From assembly GCA_947652605.1 (NCBI GenBank), contig OX393577.1:26229466-26293465 (forward strand): DNA of 64,000 nt. The letters run 5' to 3'. The notes under the pieces are model-generated. The model was not told the DNA's origin, searched no databases, and was given only the letters and a program-made list of their open reading frames with translations. Shown here piece after piece: positions 45,790-57,499 of the stretch (position 1 is its first letter; each line of letters begins with the position of its first letter). The position numbers were made by a program, and so were the translations under genes. Origin of the DNA: Elmis aenea (lineage: Eukaryota > Arthropoda > Insecta > Coleoptera > Elmidae).

Positions 45790-47700
45790 GGACAGAGAAC
45801 GGTAACGTAAACGAAATAACGAAATCAACCAAAATTTTATAAGAACCGTAACGAAAAAGAAATGTTTATCTTACGTTCTAGATTGAAAACGAAATAAATA
45901 ATTTCTATTACCGGTTTTAACCGATTTCTTCGATTTTATTTACAATTTATTTTAATAAACATTTAGTGCATTATCGATGGCAATTAGTACTTTTGTCTTT
46001 ATAATCAATTACTGAATTAAATTCACATGCACATATCTGTTTAGTCCAAAAATAACTTTAAAACGGCACTCGCTATACAGGGTGTTTCTTAAGTATTGCA
46101 AAAAAAAAAAATCGGGAAGTGATTCTTTCTCGAAAAGTAAGGAGGGTCTTTCATATAAATTTTTTTCCTTAAACGTCTCCTTTCGGAGGAGCAGAAAAAT
46201 TAGGTTTTTATTTTATTTCTTGAATTTGGATGTATGTAGAAAAATAATATTTGGTAGAGGTTTTATACTTATTAAAAGGTTTCCCATAGTAATATTTTTA
46301 ATCATCTCCCACCTTCACAGGAGACTAAAAAGTGCGACCCCTGTTGGTTTTTTTATCAGAACTTTTTGCTGGGTTGAAATTTTACAATAAAAAAAAATTA
46401 AGCTTTATTAATTTATTTACAGACTTTTTTTATTCTTTAGTTTTTCTCGTAAAACCTACCGTTTTTGAGTAAAAAATAAGATAAGTAAACATGAAGCATC
46501 AACAAATATTCCAATATAAAACGATTCATTTTGGGGGTTGCCATGGTTTGATTATGTTCATAATGGGTAGAATTGACGGGTGTAATTCATTTTGACGTTT
46601 GTGCGGCGACAAAGCTAAAACGCCCGTCAATTTTACCCAATATGAACATAAACAAACTATGGCAACCACCAAATTGAATCGTTTTGTATTGGTATATTTG
46701 ATGGCTCATGTTTATTTATTTAATTTTTTACTCAAAAACGGTAGGTTTTACGAGAAAAACTAATGAGCAAAAAAGTTTCTAAATAAATAAAGATCTAAAA
46801 AAAATTTTTAATTTGAAAATTTTAATTCACCAAAAAGTTTAGATTAAAAAAAAACAGGGTTCGTACTTTTCAACCCCCTGTGAAGGTGTGACATTATTGA
46901 AAATATTACTACGGGAAACCTTTTAATAAGCATAAAACGTCTACCAAATATCATTCTCCTACATATATCTAAAATTGCAGATAAAATAAAAACCTAATTT
47001 TACCGCTTCCCCTTTGGACGGGTATAACTCCGAAAGGAGACGTCTAAGGAAAAAATTTTATATGAAAGGTTCCCCTTAATTTTCGATAAGGAATCACCTC
47101 CCGAAGTTTTTTGCAATATTTAAGAAATACCCTGTATAATTAGATTCAGATCGTCTTTACATTTTCATTAAACAAATCGAGTTTTGTTTTTATACCTGGC
47201 ATGCGCGAATATTTCCTAAATAAAATGCAAAAATTTTATTTGAATAGGTATATATTAATTATGTTTAACAATTTGATAAATTTGATATGGCGATTTGCCA
47301 GTCTGAAATATGCCGTCCATAAAGATCAAAACTCAACATATCACCGTTTATAATTGAGCGGGGCCCATGCTCGTTAAGAAACAGATATAAAAATTTATAT
47401 TAAGTTTAAAAATCATCACAAACATTTTACTTCTATCATTGGATGACCAAAGGTACAATATAACCACGCCAAATTTGTTTTGATTTAAAGGCGAACTGGG
47501 TTGATTTACATATTATTACATATGTAGTATTTATAATCTGAATAGTCGAATAATCGGGGTTCTAGCGTGTTTCTGTTTATGTTAACGGTGTATAACCGGT
47601 ATTAGCCGTAATTTAGTTTTGGTTCACAAAAACGAAAATTTTTCGTTTTCGTTTCAATTAGAAACGATGCAATTTTTTTCGTTTTAAGTTTCTGCTTCTT
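45790..47700. mobile_element. Decayed hAT element of the CGTTTTCG family, split by a MITE
   Basis: 45790-45935 (AACGGTAACGTAAACGAAAT, TTACCGGTTTTAACCG) and 47590-47695 (ACCGGTATTAGCCG, TTTTTCGTTTTCGTTTC) are the two diverged ends of one such element. The foldback element 46078-47134 lies between them. No clean target duplication remains. Confidence 0.45.
46078..47134. mobile_element. TA-flanked foldback element (CAGGGTGTTTCTTAAGTATT family)
   Basis: CAGGGTGTTTCTTAAGTATT on the left and AATATTTAAGAAATACCCTG on the right, with TA at both edges. The arms are long. GGTAGGTTTTACGAGAAAAA on the right of the centre mirrors TTTTTCTCGTAAAACCTACC on the left. A 102-codon frame in the left arm is incidental. 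Confidence 0.88.
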
Positions 47701-48215
47701 ATACACTTAAGCACGACTATCATTATGGCTATGTTGCCTTTTTCATCTTTAAATTCAATTTTATATAAATAAGTTTTTGGCTAATTTAGCTGCATATAAA
47801 TCCGACCTCCGACCACAATGAATAAAATCTAAATGAATAGATGTGACGCTACATTGTTTTTTCTCGTCAGTACACAGTAGTCAAACGATGAAATGAAGTA
47901 ACCTTGAGACAGATGTAGCAAAATTTGACAGTGGAACGACGGGATACATTAATTGTTATAGTCATCGGACAATTAATTTATGCAGCATTGACATTGAGAG
48001 AGAGCCGTTTTATTAAAATTAAAATACGGTACTAAAAGTTTACTGTGACAATTAACATTTAAAAAATTGTAAGTCGGCTTTTATTGCAACAATGTGTTAA
48101 AACGTGTTCTCGGAGGCAAGCTAATAAAGGTCAAATTCAAGGTTTCGAGTAAACCTTGGCAGAGCATCTGATAGTTTAAACGTATTTGAACACTGTCGGT
48201 ATATTTATATTGCAG
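47701..48215. other. Spacer without recognised gene
   Basis: From about 48070 the sequence becomes richer in GC, leading into the possible exon that follows. Confidence 0.45.
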
Positions 48216-48320
48216 AGTAAACGGAGAACTAAACAAATTTTGAAGTTGGATATACGGTCGGTCTACCACCTCTTCGCGTCCTTGAAAGGTCAAACGGTGG
48301 AAGATTACGAAAGCGCTGAG
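48216..48320 (+). CDS. Possible host coding exon, unrecognised
   Basis: An open stretch of 35 codons (SKRRTKQILKLDIRSVYHL, then FASLKGQTVEDYESAE) is bounded by TATTTATATTGCAG on the left and GTATGC on the right, as an internal exon would be. It uses G/C-ending codons (CTC TTC GCG TCC) unlike the AT-rich surroundings. The frame also stays open to 48500, so the donor may not be used. I recognise no protein family. It could be a short exon of a long-intron host gene or a leftover of an unknown transposon. Confidence 0.3.
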
Positions 48321-48960
48321 GTATGCACACCTCTTTTAAAAATGCGTCACCAACATAAAATGTCTTGCTATACTTGCACAACTAGTCGAAATATAAAAGC
48401 AACGGTAAAATCCAGGCTTTTCGAAAGACAGACAACACCGTTCGAATTTAAAACTTCCCATGCCGATATTGATGGTTGGGTTCGAAGTATTCTAAAATAG
48501 TTCCCCGTACCCCAATTAAGAGCAACATTAATCTTAGCAATGTTGGAGATAGTGCACGATGGAGGATCTTTCGTTTCTTTAACCGCCAGATCCTAGGAAC
48601 TGCGTGTTTACCCGGCCACTGGGAATAAAGAACAACGCCGTCTCGGATTCTAACTAACCGACAAACTACAACGATAAACATTAGTGTGTTCCAGCGGTAC
48701 CGAGATTCAATCAAAATTATTGGAATGTTTTCGATGTAGTGAAACATAATTTTATTCGAACTACGTTCTAGTTTTCTACATTTTTATCATGAAATTTAGT
48801 TATATCCTTGTTTTATAGAAAATTACACAAAGGGTTAATTGTGTATTAAATTAAAACAAAAAACCTTTCACTAATTAATAGAATTACAGTAATTTAAATC
48901 TATACACACCGACCAATAAAAGCGCCTTTCTGTTTTAAGTTTCTTTCCAAATGTAAAAAA
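48321..48960. other. GC-richer stretch then AT-rich spacer
   Basis: The plus frame continues to 48500 (GWVRSILK, then a stop), and a minus frame occupies 48448-48747. Neither is recognisable. Confidence 0.35.
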
Positions 48961-48965
48961 AGTAC

Positions 48966-49870
48966 AGCGCTGGGCAAAAGTATGAAAACAGCCAAATATC
49001 TAGAATACCATTGAAGATATTACAACGAAATTTGATATCTGGCTACTATCGTATATTCCGGATTGCAACACGACTTCCGGTTTAAAAGAAACGGACCGAA
49101 CTTTAAAAATGTAAATCCCGTTAATTTTTTTATTGTTGGATTCCTCTTTAATTTTTTTTTTTAAAGAATAACATTATTATTATGAGCTTAAAGTCAACCT
49201 ATAGTAAAATAGTAGAATTCGTTTGAAAGTTAGATTGACTTAAGATTAACTAACGCTTTACACTAGTAATTTTTTTAAAAACATTTTTACGCCTGTTTAA
49301 AGTTGGAAAACTTTTAACATTGATCATTCACTTTTCTTAAATACAACCCCCTATATTTTAATTAGTCTTACAGAAAATTTAATTGTCCTTCAAAAACATT
49401 CACTTTGTTTTACACCTAAAATTAATATTTTCCGAGATATTATTTTTAATTATTGGGGCAATGTAATATTTGCAAATAGGCCACGGAGGCATACATCGGT
49501 AATTTTAGTCAAATTAAAAGATAAAACAAGAAAGTTGTAATGTAATGAATTATTGGCATTTTTTTAATAAGGATGTGATTATACTCATGGGCGTCCGTTG
49601 TAAAAACAAATAATAAAAATTAAAAAATTAAATCAAAATTTATATATATTATTATTTGTCTCTATGCTGTGAAAATTTTTCTGCGGACGCCCATGATTAT
49701 ACTATTTTTACGTTGTAATCAAGGCTTTTTAAAATTACTTACATATTTAGTAGTTAGTAGATAGTACTCCTAGTAGTTAGTTAGTTAATGTAAGATCAGT
49801 AAAACTTTTAAATGAATTTCTATTGCCTTGTCAAAGTTTTCCAACGTTGAGAATTTTTAAAAGTGTTTTA
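48966..49870. mobile_element. Decayed CAGTGCTGGGCAAAAG-type MITE
   Basis: CAGCGCTGGGCAAAAGTATG, followed by AAAACAGCCAAATATCTAGA, matches the left end of 54109-54947. Inner blocks such as GAATTCGTTTGAAAGTTAGA (49215) and its inverse near 49815 show the two arms. The right terminus is lost. A small hAT MITE is nested in it. Confidence 0.6.
49586..49695. mobile_element. 110-bp hAT MITE (CATGGGCGTCCG...CGGACGCCCATG)
   Basis: CATGGGCGTCCG and CGGACGCCCATG are perfect inverted ends, and ATTATACT is duplicated exactly at 49578-49585 and 49696-49703. The interior is only A/T. Confidence 0.88.
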
Positions 49871-50045
49871 CCGCTTAAAATATTTTTAAAAATGCATTGT
49901 TGTCTTATAAATTATTAATTACGCACTAAGAATCAACTAAACTGTTTTTTAAACAAGCTCCATAATAACTGTCCAAATTTGTGTATCAACATTGTGCGGA
50001 AGAGCTTACAATTTATTTAAGAAATACGATTGGGGTTGTCATTTT

Positions 50046-50753
50046 GGGCGCATTCGAACTGCAGCCATTTTAATGACTTGTATTTAAGTACCACTCGAAC
50101 TGCAGCCAGTAATTAAGCATGAGAGTTAAGCCGATACACGAACTGCACACATTCTTTAACTACACCTTTCCCGGAATTTCGTATTTAGGTAAGCGGTCAG
50201 AAATGGTAAGACTATTCCTAAATATTCACTACTTAAATTGAATTAAATTAAAAAACAAATAAAATATTTTATTTGTCAATAATATGTACATAGTAATTAC
50301 TTAATAGGAGTATAAAATTTCTACAGTCGGAAAATATAACTACAGCATTTAACAAAATCTACTCGAGAAATCAAATTGTCTTTGTATTGTTCAACTATTT
50401 TTTCTAAATCCATATGGCGATTCCGAATATTTATTCGTGGAGTTTAATTGATGCAATGAACACTGTTAATCTTAATATAAGAACCTGTCTGAATGTTTAT
50501 TAAAGTAAGCATAAAAACGTGAATATTGGGATGTGGTGACGGATAATTCGAATTGAATTTACTAGGAAAAGATTCACATGTGTTTGTAGTTCTCATAGTA
50601 CATAGTTTTAGGATTCATTCTTGCATTAAATTAGGATCTACCCATATAATCAAGGGTTAGAAAATATTTGTACGCAGTTCGAGTGTGGGATTAAGGCATG
50701 GTCATAAAAGTTGGTAATGATGGGATTAGAATAGCTGCAGTTCGTGTGCACAG
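50046..50753. mobile_element. hAT-like MITE with repeated CGAACTGCA words
   Basis: GTCATTTT is duplicated exactly at 50038-50045 and 50754-50761. Near the left end CGAACTGCA occurs three times at about 45-bp spacing (near 50056, 50098, 50142). Near the right end the inverted CAGTTCG occurs twice (near 50685 and 50738). The extreme ends GGGCGCATTCGAACTGCAG and CTGCAGTTCGTGTGCACAG correspond only loosely. No coding capacity. Confidence 0.75.
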
Positions 50754-51051
50754 GTCATTTTAAAGTTACAGCAAATCAATTTTGTAAAAATTTGGAATTA
50801 GTCCATTTTCAAATCGTTGTAAACAAAGAACATTGATGCGGCGATGTCTGTGGAAAAACATAACGAAAAAACCTAGTACAAATGTTTAAGCTGAAATTAA
50901 ATATCCCTGAAAAAATGTCTTTGCATTCTACTCTGTTCATGTAAACTTTATGTAAATTAAAATATTTTGTTAATTTTAAATCTGCAAATCAGAATTGTAG
51001 AAATGTCAGAAAAATGTGTTTTTTTTTTACATCAAAAGTTACTGTACATTC

Positions 51052-51495
51052 CAGGGCTAGAAACCGAAAAAAATTTTGGTTAACGGTTAACCGAATTTAA
51101 GAACTTTATTTTTATAACGGTTTTTGTTGAAAAACCGGTTTTTTACGGAAAAAACCGGTTAATTTAACCGGTTTTTAACATTATTCAGATTTGGAATGCA
51201 AAGTATCAAAAGATATTATCTATTTATAATTTTATAATATATGTACAATCAAGCATTCAGTAATTACTTTTGGTAAACTAATCACATTTAATACAGATTT
51301 TGTATTCTTTCAAAATAATTTTTATTAAAAAGAGATGTTTAAAAAACCGGTTTTTTATTATTTTGGTTAAAGGTTACCGTTTTTTTCGCCTTTAAAAATA
51401 ACGGTTTCGGTTTCGGTTAAAAATCACAATTTTGGACAAAAAATAAAGGTTAACCGGTTTTTTAAACCGGTTTAAAAAACCGGTTTCATGCCCTG
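51052..51495. mobile_element. hAT MITE, ACCGGTT-rich family, copy 2
   Basis: CAGGGCTAGAAACCG to TTTCATGCCCTG with a perfect 8-bp duplication GTACATTC (51044-51051, 51496-51503). It is nearly identical through its interior to 11732-12191, for example at TACAATCAAGCATTCAGTAA. That indicates recent activity of an hAT source outside the window. Confidence 0.93.
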
Positions 51496-51503
51496 GTACA
51501 TTC

Positions 51504-52555
51504 TATACCGCGTTTGTTTTGAATATTTAAATTTTAGTTCCAAAATAGGTTCTGTGTGTTGGATGGAACCAATTTGAGCAGTCTATTTAAAAACTTCCAT
51601 TTTATATAAGTTAGCAAAAACAATGAACGTCACTGCTTGAGTGATTGATTGATTGTAACTTTTTTGTTCGAAATGTTATGTAAAAAAGCGACATTAATAA
51701 TGGAAACTCATTCCATATAAAAAAAGCTAATTACCTTTTTCTGTTTAAAATCATGATAAACGGGTTATTGTATAATGTACTTACAGCAAATTAAAAAATT
51801 GGTACGCATTAAATTAGAAAAGTGGTTGAACTTTATAGGGAAAGATTTTGTAGTCAATGAGTTTAGATATTTATAAAAATTTAATTATTTACAAAAAAGA
51901 AATTATCTTCAATCTTCAACAGATAACGGTTTAAAAATACCATGTGTAAACCTTTTCTTAAGGAGATATTGTCTTTCTAATACGTAGAATATAGAAGTAA
52001 AAAAAAAGATCTTTGTAAGAAAACGATAAAACAAAGCGGTTGCCCAATCGCAGATAAAGCAAAGAAGTCAATTTGAATTCCGTTTGGGCATATTTGTAAA
52101 AAACAATGGAACCTTTTAATGTTTTGTAAACTATTCCTTCAAAAATAAGGCTTAATAAATTCGTCAAAAACGAACCTTAAAAGACTTTGATATAAAATCA
52201 GCACAACTCCTGTAAAAGTTTTTATGTCGGAAAAGGTTTTAAAAAATTGAATGCAGAAAAAAGTTAATTTTCAATTATTTTTAAACACCTTTTAACTGCC
52301 TAAAATATTTTGTAAATAACCGATTAAAAAGGTTTATAAAAATAGCATTACATTTGATTTCATTAAATTGCTTATCACTAATTTTTATTCCGTTGTTTAA
52401 AAACAGAAAATATCTACTAAACTGTAAAAGCCTTACTTACTAATAAGCAGTGCCGTACATGAAAGTATGTGGAACAAATTAAATGCCCATGGTTTATTTA
52501 TTAGATATATTCCAACAATTATTAATCTTTTTTTTTTTAATATATAAATATAATA
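51504..52555. other. AT-rich spacer
   Basis: Nothing recognised. Confidence 0.5.
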
Positions 52556-52557
52556 TA

Positions 52558-53467
52558 CGAGGTGTGATCAAAAAATACGGTGAATGAATTTTTATAGCAG
52601 CAACTGCTGACGCTACATCCATTTGACGTATTAAGTCCAATAGTCTGATCCGTTGAGACAGTCAGTGTCAAGTTTGAACAAGTTGTGACTTGTCAGTCGG
52701 CTTCCAGAGCTGAAAGAGTGAGATCATGTTTACCGTGTCTGTCGCGCATCATGGATTTCAAACAATGCCTTAACATTAAGTTTTGCTTTAAATTGCAAAA
52801 AAGTGCCAAAGAAGCTCATGAAATGTTAAAATCAGTGTATGGTGATAATGTGGTGACTGTTTACAAGTGGTATGAGCGATTTAAAAGCGGAAATGAGTCG
52901 GTTGAAGACGAGCAACGCTTGGGACGTCCTTCGACCTCAAAAACAGACGAAAACGTGCAAAAAGTGGCAAAAATGGTTCGCTCCAAGGGGAACAACTATA
53001 AATTCCGAATATACAAGGGTTTGCTGCAATGTTTGCGAAACGATGTACGGAGAAAGAGACCAGAAAAATGAGCCCAATGGCTTCCTCGTTCATCACGACA
53101 ACGCGCCATGCCGCACCTCGCTTCTGATCCGCGAGTTTTTGGGCTAAAAAAAGGTTCCTGTCTGTCCACATCCGCCTTACTCTCCGGATTTAGCACCATG
53201 TGACTTCTGGCTTTTCCCAAAAATAAAAACCGTGCTAAAAGGAAAACGTTTTGATACCATTCCCGACATTGAGAGGGCCACAACGGAGCAGCTGAAGGCC
53301 CTTTCGAAAGAATCCTTCCAGAAATGCTTCCAATCATAGAATCAACGTTGGGATAAGTGCATCGCTAGTCAAGAAGAGCATTTTGAAGGACATTAATTCA
53401 AATTTGACATAAGCTTATTATTTTGTTCGTAATAAAATTATTCACCGTATATTTTGATCATACCTCG
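52558..53467 (+). mobile_element. mariner element, internally deleted
   Basis: CGAGGTGTGATCAAAAAATA and its inverse TATTTTGATCATACCTCG are the ends, with TA at 52556-52557 and 53468-53469. The element is 910 bp, where a full mariner is about 1.3 kb, and the missing part is the middle of the transposase gene. Confidence 0.92.
52751..53396 (+). pseudogene. mariner transposase (DD34D type), centre deleted
   Basis: The frame from ATG 52751 gives the N-terminal helix-turn-helix pair (MDFKQCLNIKFCFKLQKSAK, VVTVYKWYERFKSG) and the linker GRPSTSK. It then jumps by deletion and frameshift near 53045 to the C-terminal catalytic part (FLVHHDNAPCRTSLL, PPYSPDLAPCDFWLFPKIK). The second and third Asp regions remain, but the segment with the first Asp is absent. 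Stops follow REFLG (TAA) and FQS (TAG). It ends near 53396. It cannot be active but its ends could still be mobilised by a related transposase. Confidence 0.9.
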
Positions 53468-53469
53468 TA

Positions 53470-54106
53470 CATTCCTTATGCAATATTATTTGTCTTAACT
53501 TTGAAAAGTGTATTCTTTTGCATCATAGCTCCCGGAATGTGCCCAAACATCCCTGACGTTAGCTACTTCACTGCACAAACATTTTACGGAACTAAATCTT
53601 ACAAGTACGCAAAATCTACTCTAATATTTCAAATACATTTTTTTTGTAATCAATATCGTTTGTATTGCAGTATAATTACTTTTGCACTACTTATTTAACC
53701 TTTAAGAAAGCAAAATTATTAATAAATCTAAAATAGTGGGATTGGCGCTATCAGTATTGTCACAAGTATTAATTATTATTGTAACCTTCTAACGCAAACA
53801 AGTGAGTAACGAAGTATTTATTTTAATTACAGAGTGCTTGGTTTACTTCATTAATTGCTGTAACGGTCACAAATGAAATAATCAACACAATTGTATCACG
53901 AGGCAAAAATGAATTCATTTACATAAAATACTACACGCATGGAAATATGCAAAAGAGAAATAGTTGCTTATGTAATTTATTAGATTTTAGCTTTAATAAA
54001 TGTTAAATTTTTAGAATGACGAATTTGCTGTACTTAACTGAAACATGCTTTCATTTGTTGCTTGTAGGCCACTCTGAGACTGCGTCGTCATTGCCTGAAC
54101 AAAACA
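53470..54106. other. AT-rich spacer
   Basis: A 91-codon frame at 53423-53698 overlaps the mariner end and is not credible. Nothing else recognised. Confidence 0.5.
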
Positions 54107-54108
54107 TA

Positions 54109-54947
54109 CAGTGCTGGGCAAAGCATGAAAACAGACAAATGTCTAGAATTCTACTCAGGATATAACAATGAAAATTGGTATTTGACCATTATCGTATGTT
54201 CCGGATTCGATGCGAGTATTAAACTTGCAACAGGACTTACGGTTCAACCGGAAACGGACCCAAACTTTGAAATTTTACATGAAACACCCTGTATAGTTCG
54301 AAGTTACTTCGAAAAAAAGGTGTTAAGTCATATTAGCGTAAAGTCAACTGTTTTTGAGCGATAAAGCACTTTAAAAATTGTTCAACATTTACAAATTTTG
54401 AAAAGGCAGTATAGAAATTTATTTGAAAGTTGGATTGACAATAGATTAAATAACACTTTGCGTTAGTTACATTTTAAAAATATTATACAGGACGTTTTTT
54501 TGCGCTTAGTCAAACTTGTAAAACTTTAAACAACAATAACTCTTTGTTGTTACCTTCAATTTTTCTACACAGTCTTATAGAAAATTTAATTTGTAATGTT
54601 AACATTTTAAGAACTTTTTGTTTTTACCTGTTTATTGATTAGCATACTTGAAAATATTGCGTTTCCCTATTTATTAACAAAAAATTCGCGACATCTCGAA
54701 AAATATCAATTTTTAAAAATCCATTTAATTTTCTATAAGACTGTGTAAAAAAGTTTGACCAATCGTAAAAAATTTAGCGGTAGCAAAGTGTTAGTTAATC
54801 TATTGTCAATCTAACTTTCAAACGAATTTCTACTGCCTTTTCAAAGTTTTTAAATACATACGATAATGGTCGAATACCAAATTTCATTGTAATATTTTAA
54901 ATAATAATCTAGATATTTGCCCGTTTCTATACTTTTATCCAGCACTG
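54109..54947. mobile_element. CAGTGCTGGGCAAAG-type MITE, probably TA-flanked
   Basis: CAGTGCTGGGCAAAGCATG and inner AAATGTCTAGAATTC are mirrored by AATCTAGATATTTG and CTTTTATCCAGCACTG. TA precedes the left end. The right flank is TGTA, so the junction is slightly altered. Arms of roughly 350 bp carry GAAAGTTGGATTGACAATAG and its inverse. The 79-codon frame inside is incidental. It belongs to the same family as 48966-49870. Confidence 0.8.
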
Positions 54948-54949
54948 TG

Positions 54950-56539
54950 TATATACCTATGTACCTACATAGATAATTTTTATGTTAAAGCAATTCCCCA
55001 TTTTTGTGTGTTAAGACATCCAAATTGAGTTGTAAAAGAATATTAATCCAAATTAATTCGTTGAAAGTTTTTGAGGTATTTATTTTTGGATGTTTGCTTT
55101 TGTTTATATCAACATCACAACATCATTGCACGTATTGCTAAATCACGAAAACATTTCTATTTCTAAATGATTGAATAATAATTTTAAAAAAATAGTTTTG
55201 TAAAACGGCTAGGTTAAGTTTTTATGTTTAATATTATTTGCCAACGTAAGATCCGGTTGCACAAAGCTTTGTCAAAACCTTACAGCTGATTAACTCTTAG
55301 TAACTGAATTATTATATTACTATGGAAACGTAGATTTTCGGCTCCGATAACTTTTAGCTAAGTAGCCGAACGAACTTACGTTAACCAATTCTGACGACGC
55401 GATGTATGTCCTTAGCTTTATCATTCCTTCATATTATCATCTGTATAAGTACTGTGTAATGCCAATTATGCCAATTTACATTTTTTTTTATCATAACTAG
55501 TTACCGTAAACTTGAATGATAAAAATGTTCCTGGTTGCCGAGAAGGAACCTTAAAGCACGTAATACGTTTAAAATAAATAGTATTACTTTGAATATTTTT
55601 CCTGAAGGCGTTCTATCTAAGAAGTTAGTCTTCATTTATTATTCAACGGCAGTATCAATGATTTTTGTTGAATAGAACTATTTACTATAAATATCAAAGA
55701 TCTTTAGACTCAGTAATTGTGTCTATTTATAGAAACTACGCGTAATGAATGTTGTAGCAGCTGTAAGAAGTGGTCGCTGCTTATAAGGCGATCACGATAA
55801 TTCCAAAATCAGTAATTTATCAAAGCAGGCTTGTACTTATTGTCAACTTACAGCACTTGTTGTGTTACGCCTACTGCGCCCCATTACCATGGGTTATGTT
55901 AAAATAATTTTTCCGTATTTACAATCGTTACATTCGTTTTCAATAAAATTCGACAAAGATATTCACGGGCCTTATATATTTAAATATCGTAGGAGGCTGG
56001 TGTCAAGTAGCGGTTGTTTTATCGATTGCGTGTATGTGTATACATTGAAATGAAGCCTCATTATTTGGCAGCGAGGACTAATGATGCAGTATTGCTATAG
56101 TGAAAGCCGGACTTGTGTGACGCCTACGGACCCCTTATAATTAGTTGCTAACGCGTGTTTATACTTGTTCTGCAATTTCCGTTATAAAGGCGATTATAAA
56201 AAGTGCAAAACTCAGCACCGATAAGTAGAATTCACACTTTCATTGCAGTATAATTATTAAAATTGCCACACACATGAATTTGTTATAGTAATTATACGTG
56301 TTAGGAAACGCTTGCGTAGGATTTATCGTAAAACTGTTTGTAACAACATTTTTTATGTGTAATAATTTGTTTTTAGGTATATCGATTTATTACCATAACT
56401 CCATAGCGAGGCATTGTTAATGTTGTATACATTTTTAGCTACTTAATAATCGTTGTTTGAATTGTAAATTAGTTTATAGTTTTATTTATTTAACATATCA
56501 TTAACGTAATCGTAAATAGCTTGCGCAGGGTTCGCCAAG
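54950..56539. other. AT-rich region without recognised gene
   Basis: Bases 55740-56120 are slightly richer in GC and contain a 63-codon frame (55862-56053) with no known features. Confidence 0.45.
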
Positions 56540-57270
56540 AAAAAAAGTGTATTAATAAAAAGCTTGGCTCGTCGGAAGTAAACTCACGACTTGTGCTAAA
56601 CTGCATATGGGCACTCAACGTGCTAGGAAGTAGGAATAATGTTAAACTGGTTTGGTGCCCAGGGCACACTAATAATCCAGGCAACGAGAAGGTAGATCGC
56701 CTAGCCAAAATTGGCAGCGAGACAACTTTCTTCAGACCAGAACCCGCAGTTGGTACATCCTATGGAACAGCCAAGCGGTGTCTTAATGACATATTAATAC
56801 AAGGGCATAATGCTCATCGGGAAAAAAGTTGCAGGACAAGCCCATTTTAAGGCTATTCTGTCAATGGTCTCTAAAGAAACGACAAAAGAAATGCTCAGGA
56901 TGAGCAGAGCAGGCATCAGAGCAACCACAGGACTCGTCACAGGGCACTGTGGGCTAAACAAACACTTCTACATAATAGGGCTCTCAGAGACCTATAAATG
57001 CAGAGGATGTGGTGAAGAAGAAGAAACTCCTCTTCACGTAATATGCCAGTGTGAAGGATTCACACCCTATCGGCGCAGACTTCTAGGGATGGAAAAAGCC
57101 TGCCAAGAAAATAAGAAAAACACCCTTAAAGAAAATCCTGGAGTTTTTCAAAAACACAGGACTTCTTTAAGGGGCCATCACCAGAGGGTACAATAGACCA
57201 ATAGGTCGCAGTACAGGAACCCGAAAGGGGACCACCTCTGCGGAAATAATAATAATAATAATTTTGAAAA
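56540..57270 (+). mobile_element. LINE 3' fragment with RNase H and (AAT)n tail
   Basis: This is a 5'-truncated non-LTR retrotransposon on the plus strand. It contains the RNase H and C-terminal parts of ORF2, a short 3' untranslated region and an AATAATAATAATAATAAT tail. That architecture fits LINE groups carrying RNase H, such as LOA, R1 or I-like. No reverse transcriptase remains. Confidence 0.8.
56545..57196 (+). pseudogene. LINE ORF2 C-terminus: RNase H and CCHC region, frameshifted
   Basis: The first frame (to about 56820) shows NVKLVWCPGHTNNPGNEKVD then RLAK, the end of an RNase H domain with its catalytic His/Asp block. A frameshift in an A-run near 56825 moves the frame to the second part. 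That part has GLVTGHCGLNKHFYIIGLSE and YKCRGCGEEEETPLHVICQC, a Cx2C-H-C finger typical of the ends of these ORF2 proteins. It closes at 57196. No start codon or upstream RT exists here. Confidence 0.82.
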
Positions 57271-57282
57271 ACAGGGTCTGCT

Positions 57283-57495
57283 TTGAAGAAAAAACCTCCA
57301 GGCCGCAAAAAAAGTTCGAGCGCCAGAGTACGTAATGCTGCGAATGCGGTATTCGTTAGTCCAATGCGTTCTGTAAAACGCCATTTATTGGCACTGAACA
57401 ACAGCATATCCGCGACTGCTGTGGGACGAATTTTCCACAAGGCTTTCGGTCCTGAAGAACACAGATCGTGCAAGATTGGAAACATAACAGCATAT
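57283..57495 (+). pseudogene. Possible Tc1/mariner-type transposase N-terminal remnant
   Basis: An open, CpG-richer frame reads PPGRKKSSSARVRNAANAVF, SVKRHLLALNNSISATAVGR and IFHKAFGPEE. The layout of basic start, repeated helices and a VGRIFHK turn resembles the helix-turn-helix of some mariner-like transposases. No catalytic region follows, and similarity is by eye only. Confidence 0.35.
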
Positions 57496-57499
57496 TATG

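Noticed and set aside
46082..46390. 102-codon plus-strand frame
   Set aside because: It starts inside the terminal repeat of a foldback element and has no protein features.
52881..53337. Minus-strand frames of 96-113 codons
   Set aside because: They are antisense shadows of the mariner transposase remnants.
54125..54364. 79-codon plus-strand frame
   Set aside because: It lies in the arm of a MITE and is mirrored by the opposite arm.
57126..57485. Minus-strand 119-codon frame
   Set aside because: It spans the LINE 3' end, its AAT tail and the following fragment in antisense, with no protein features.
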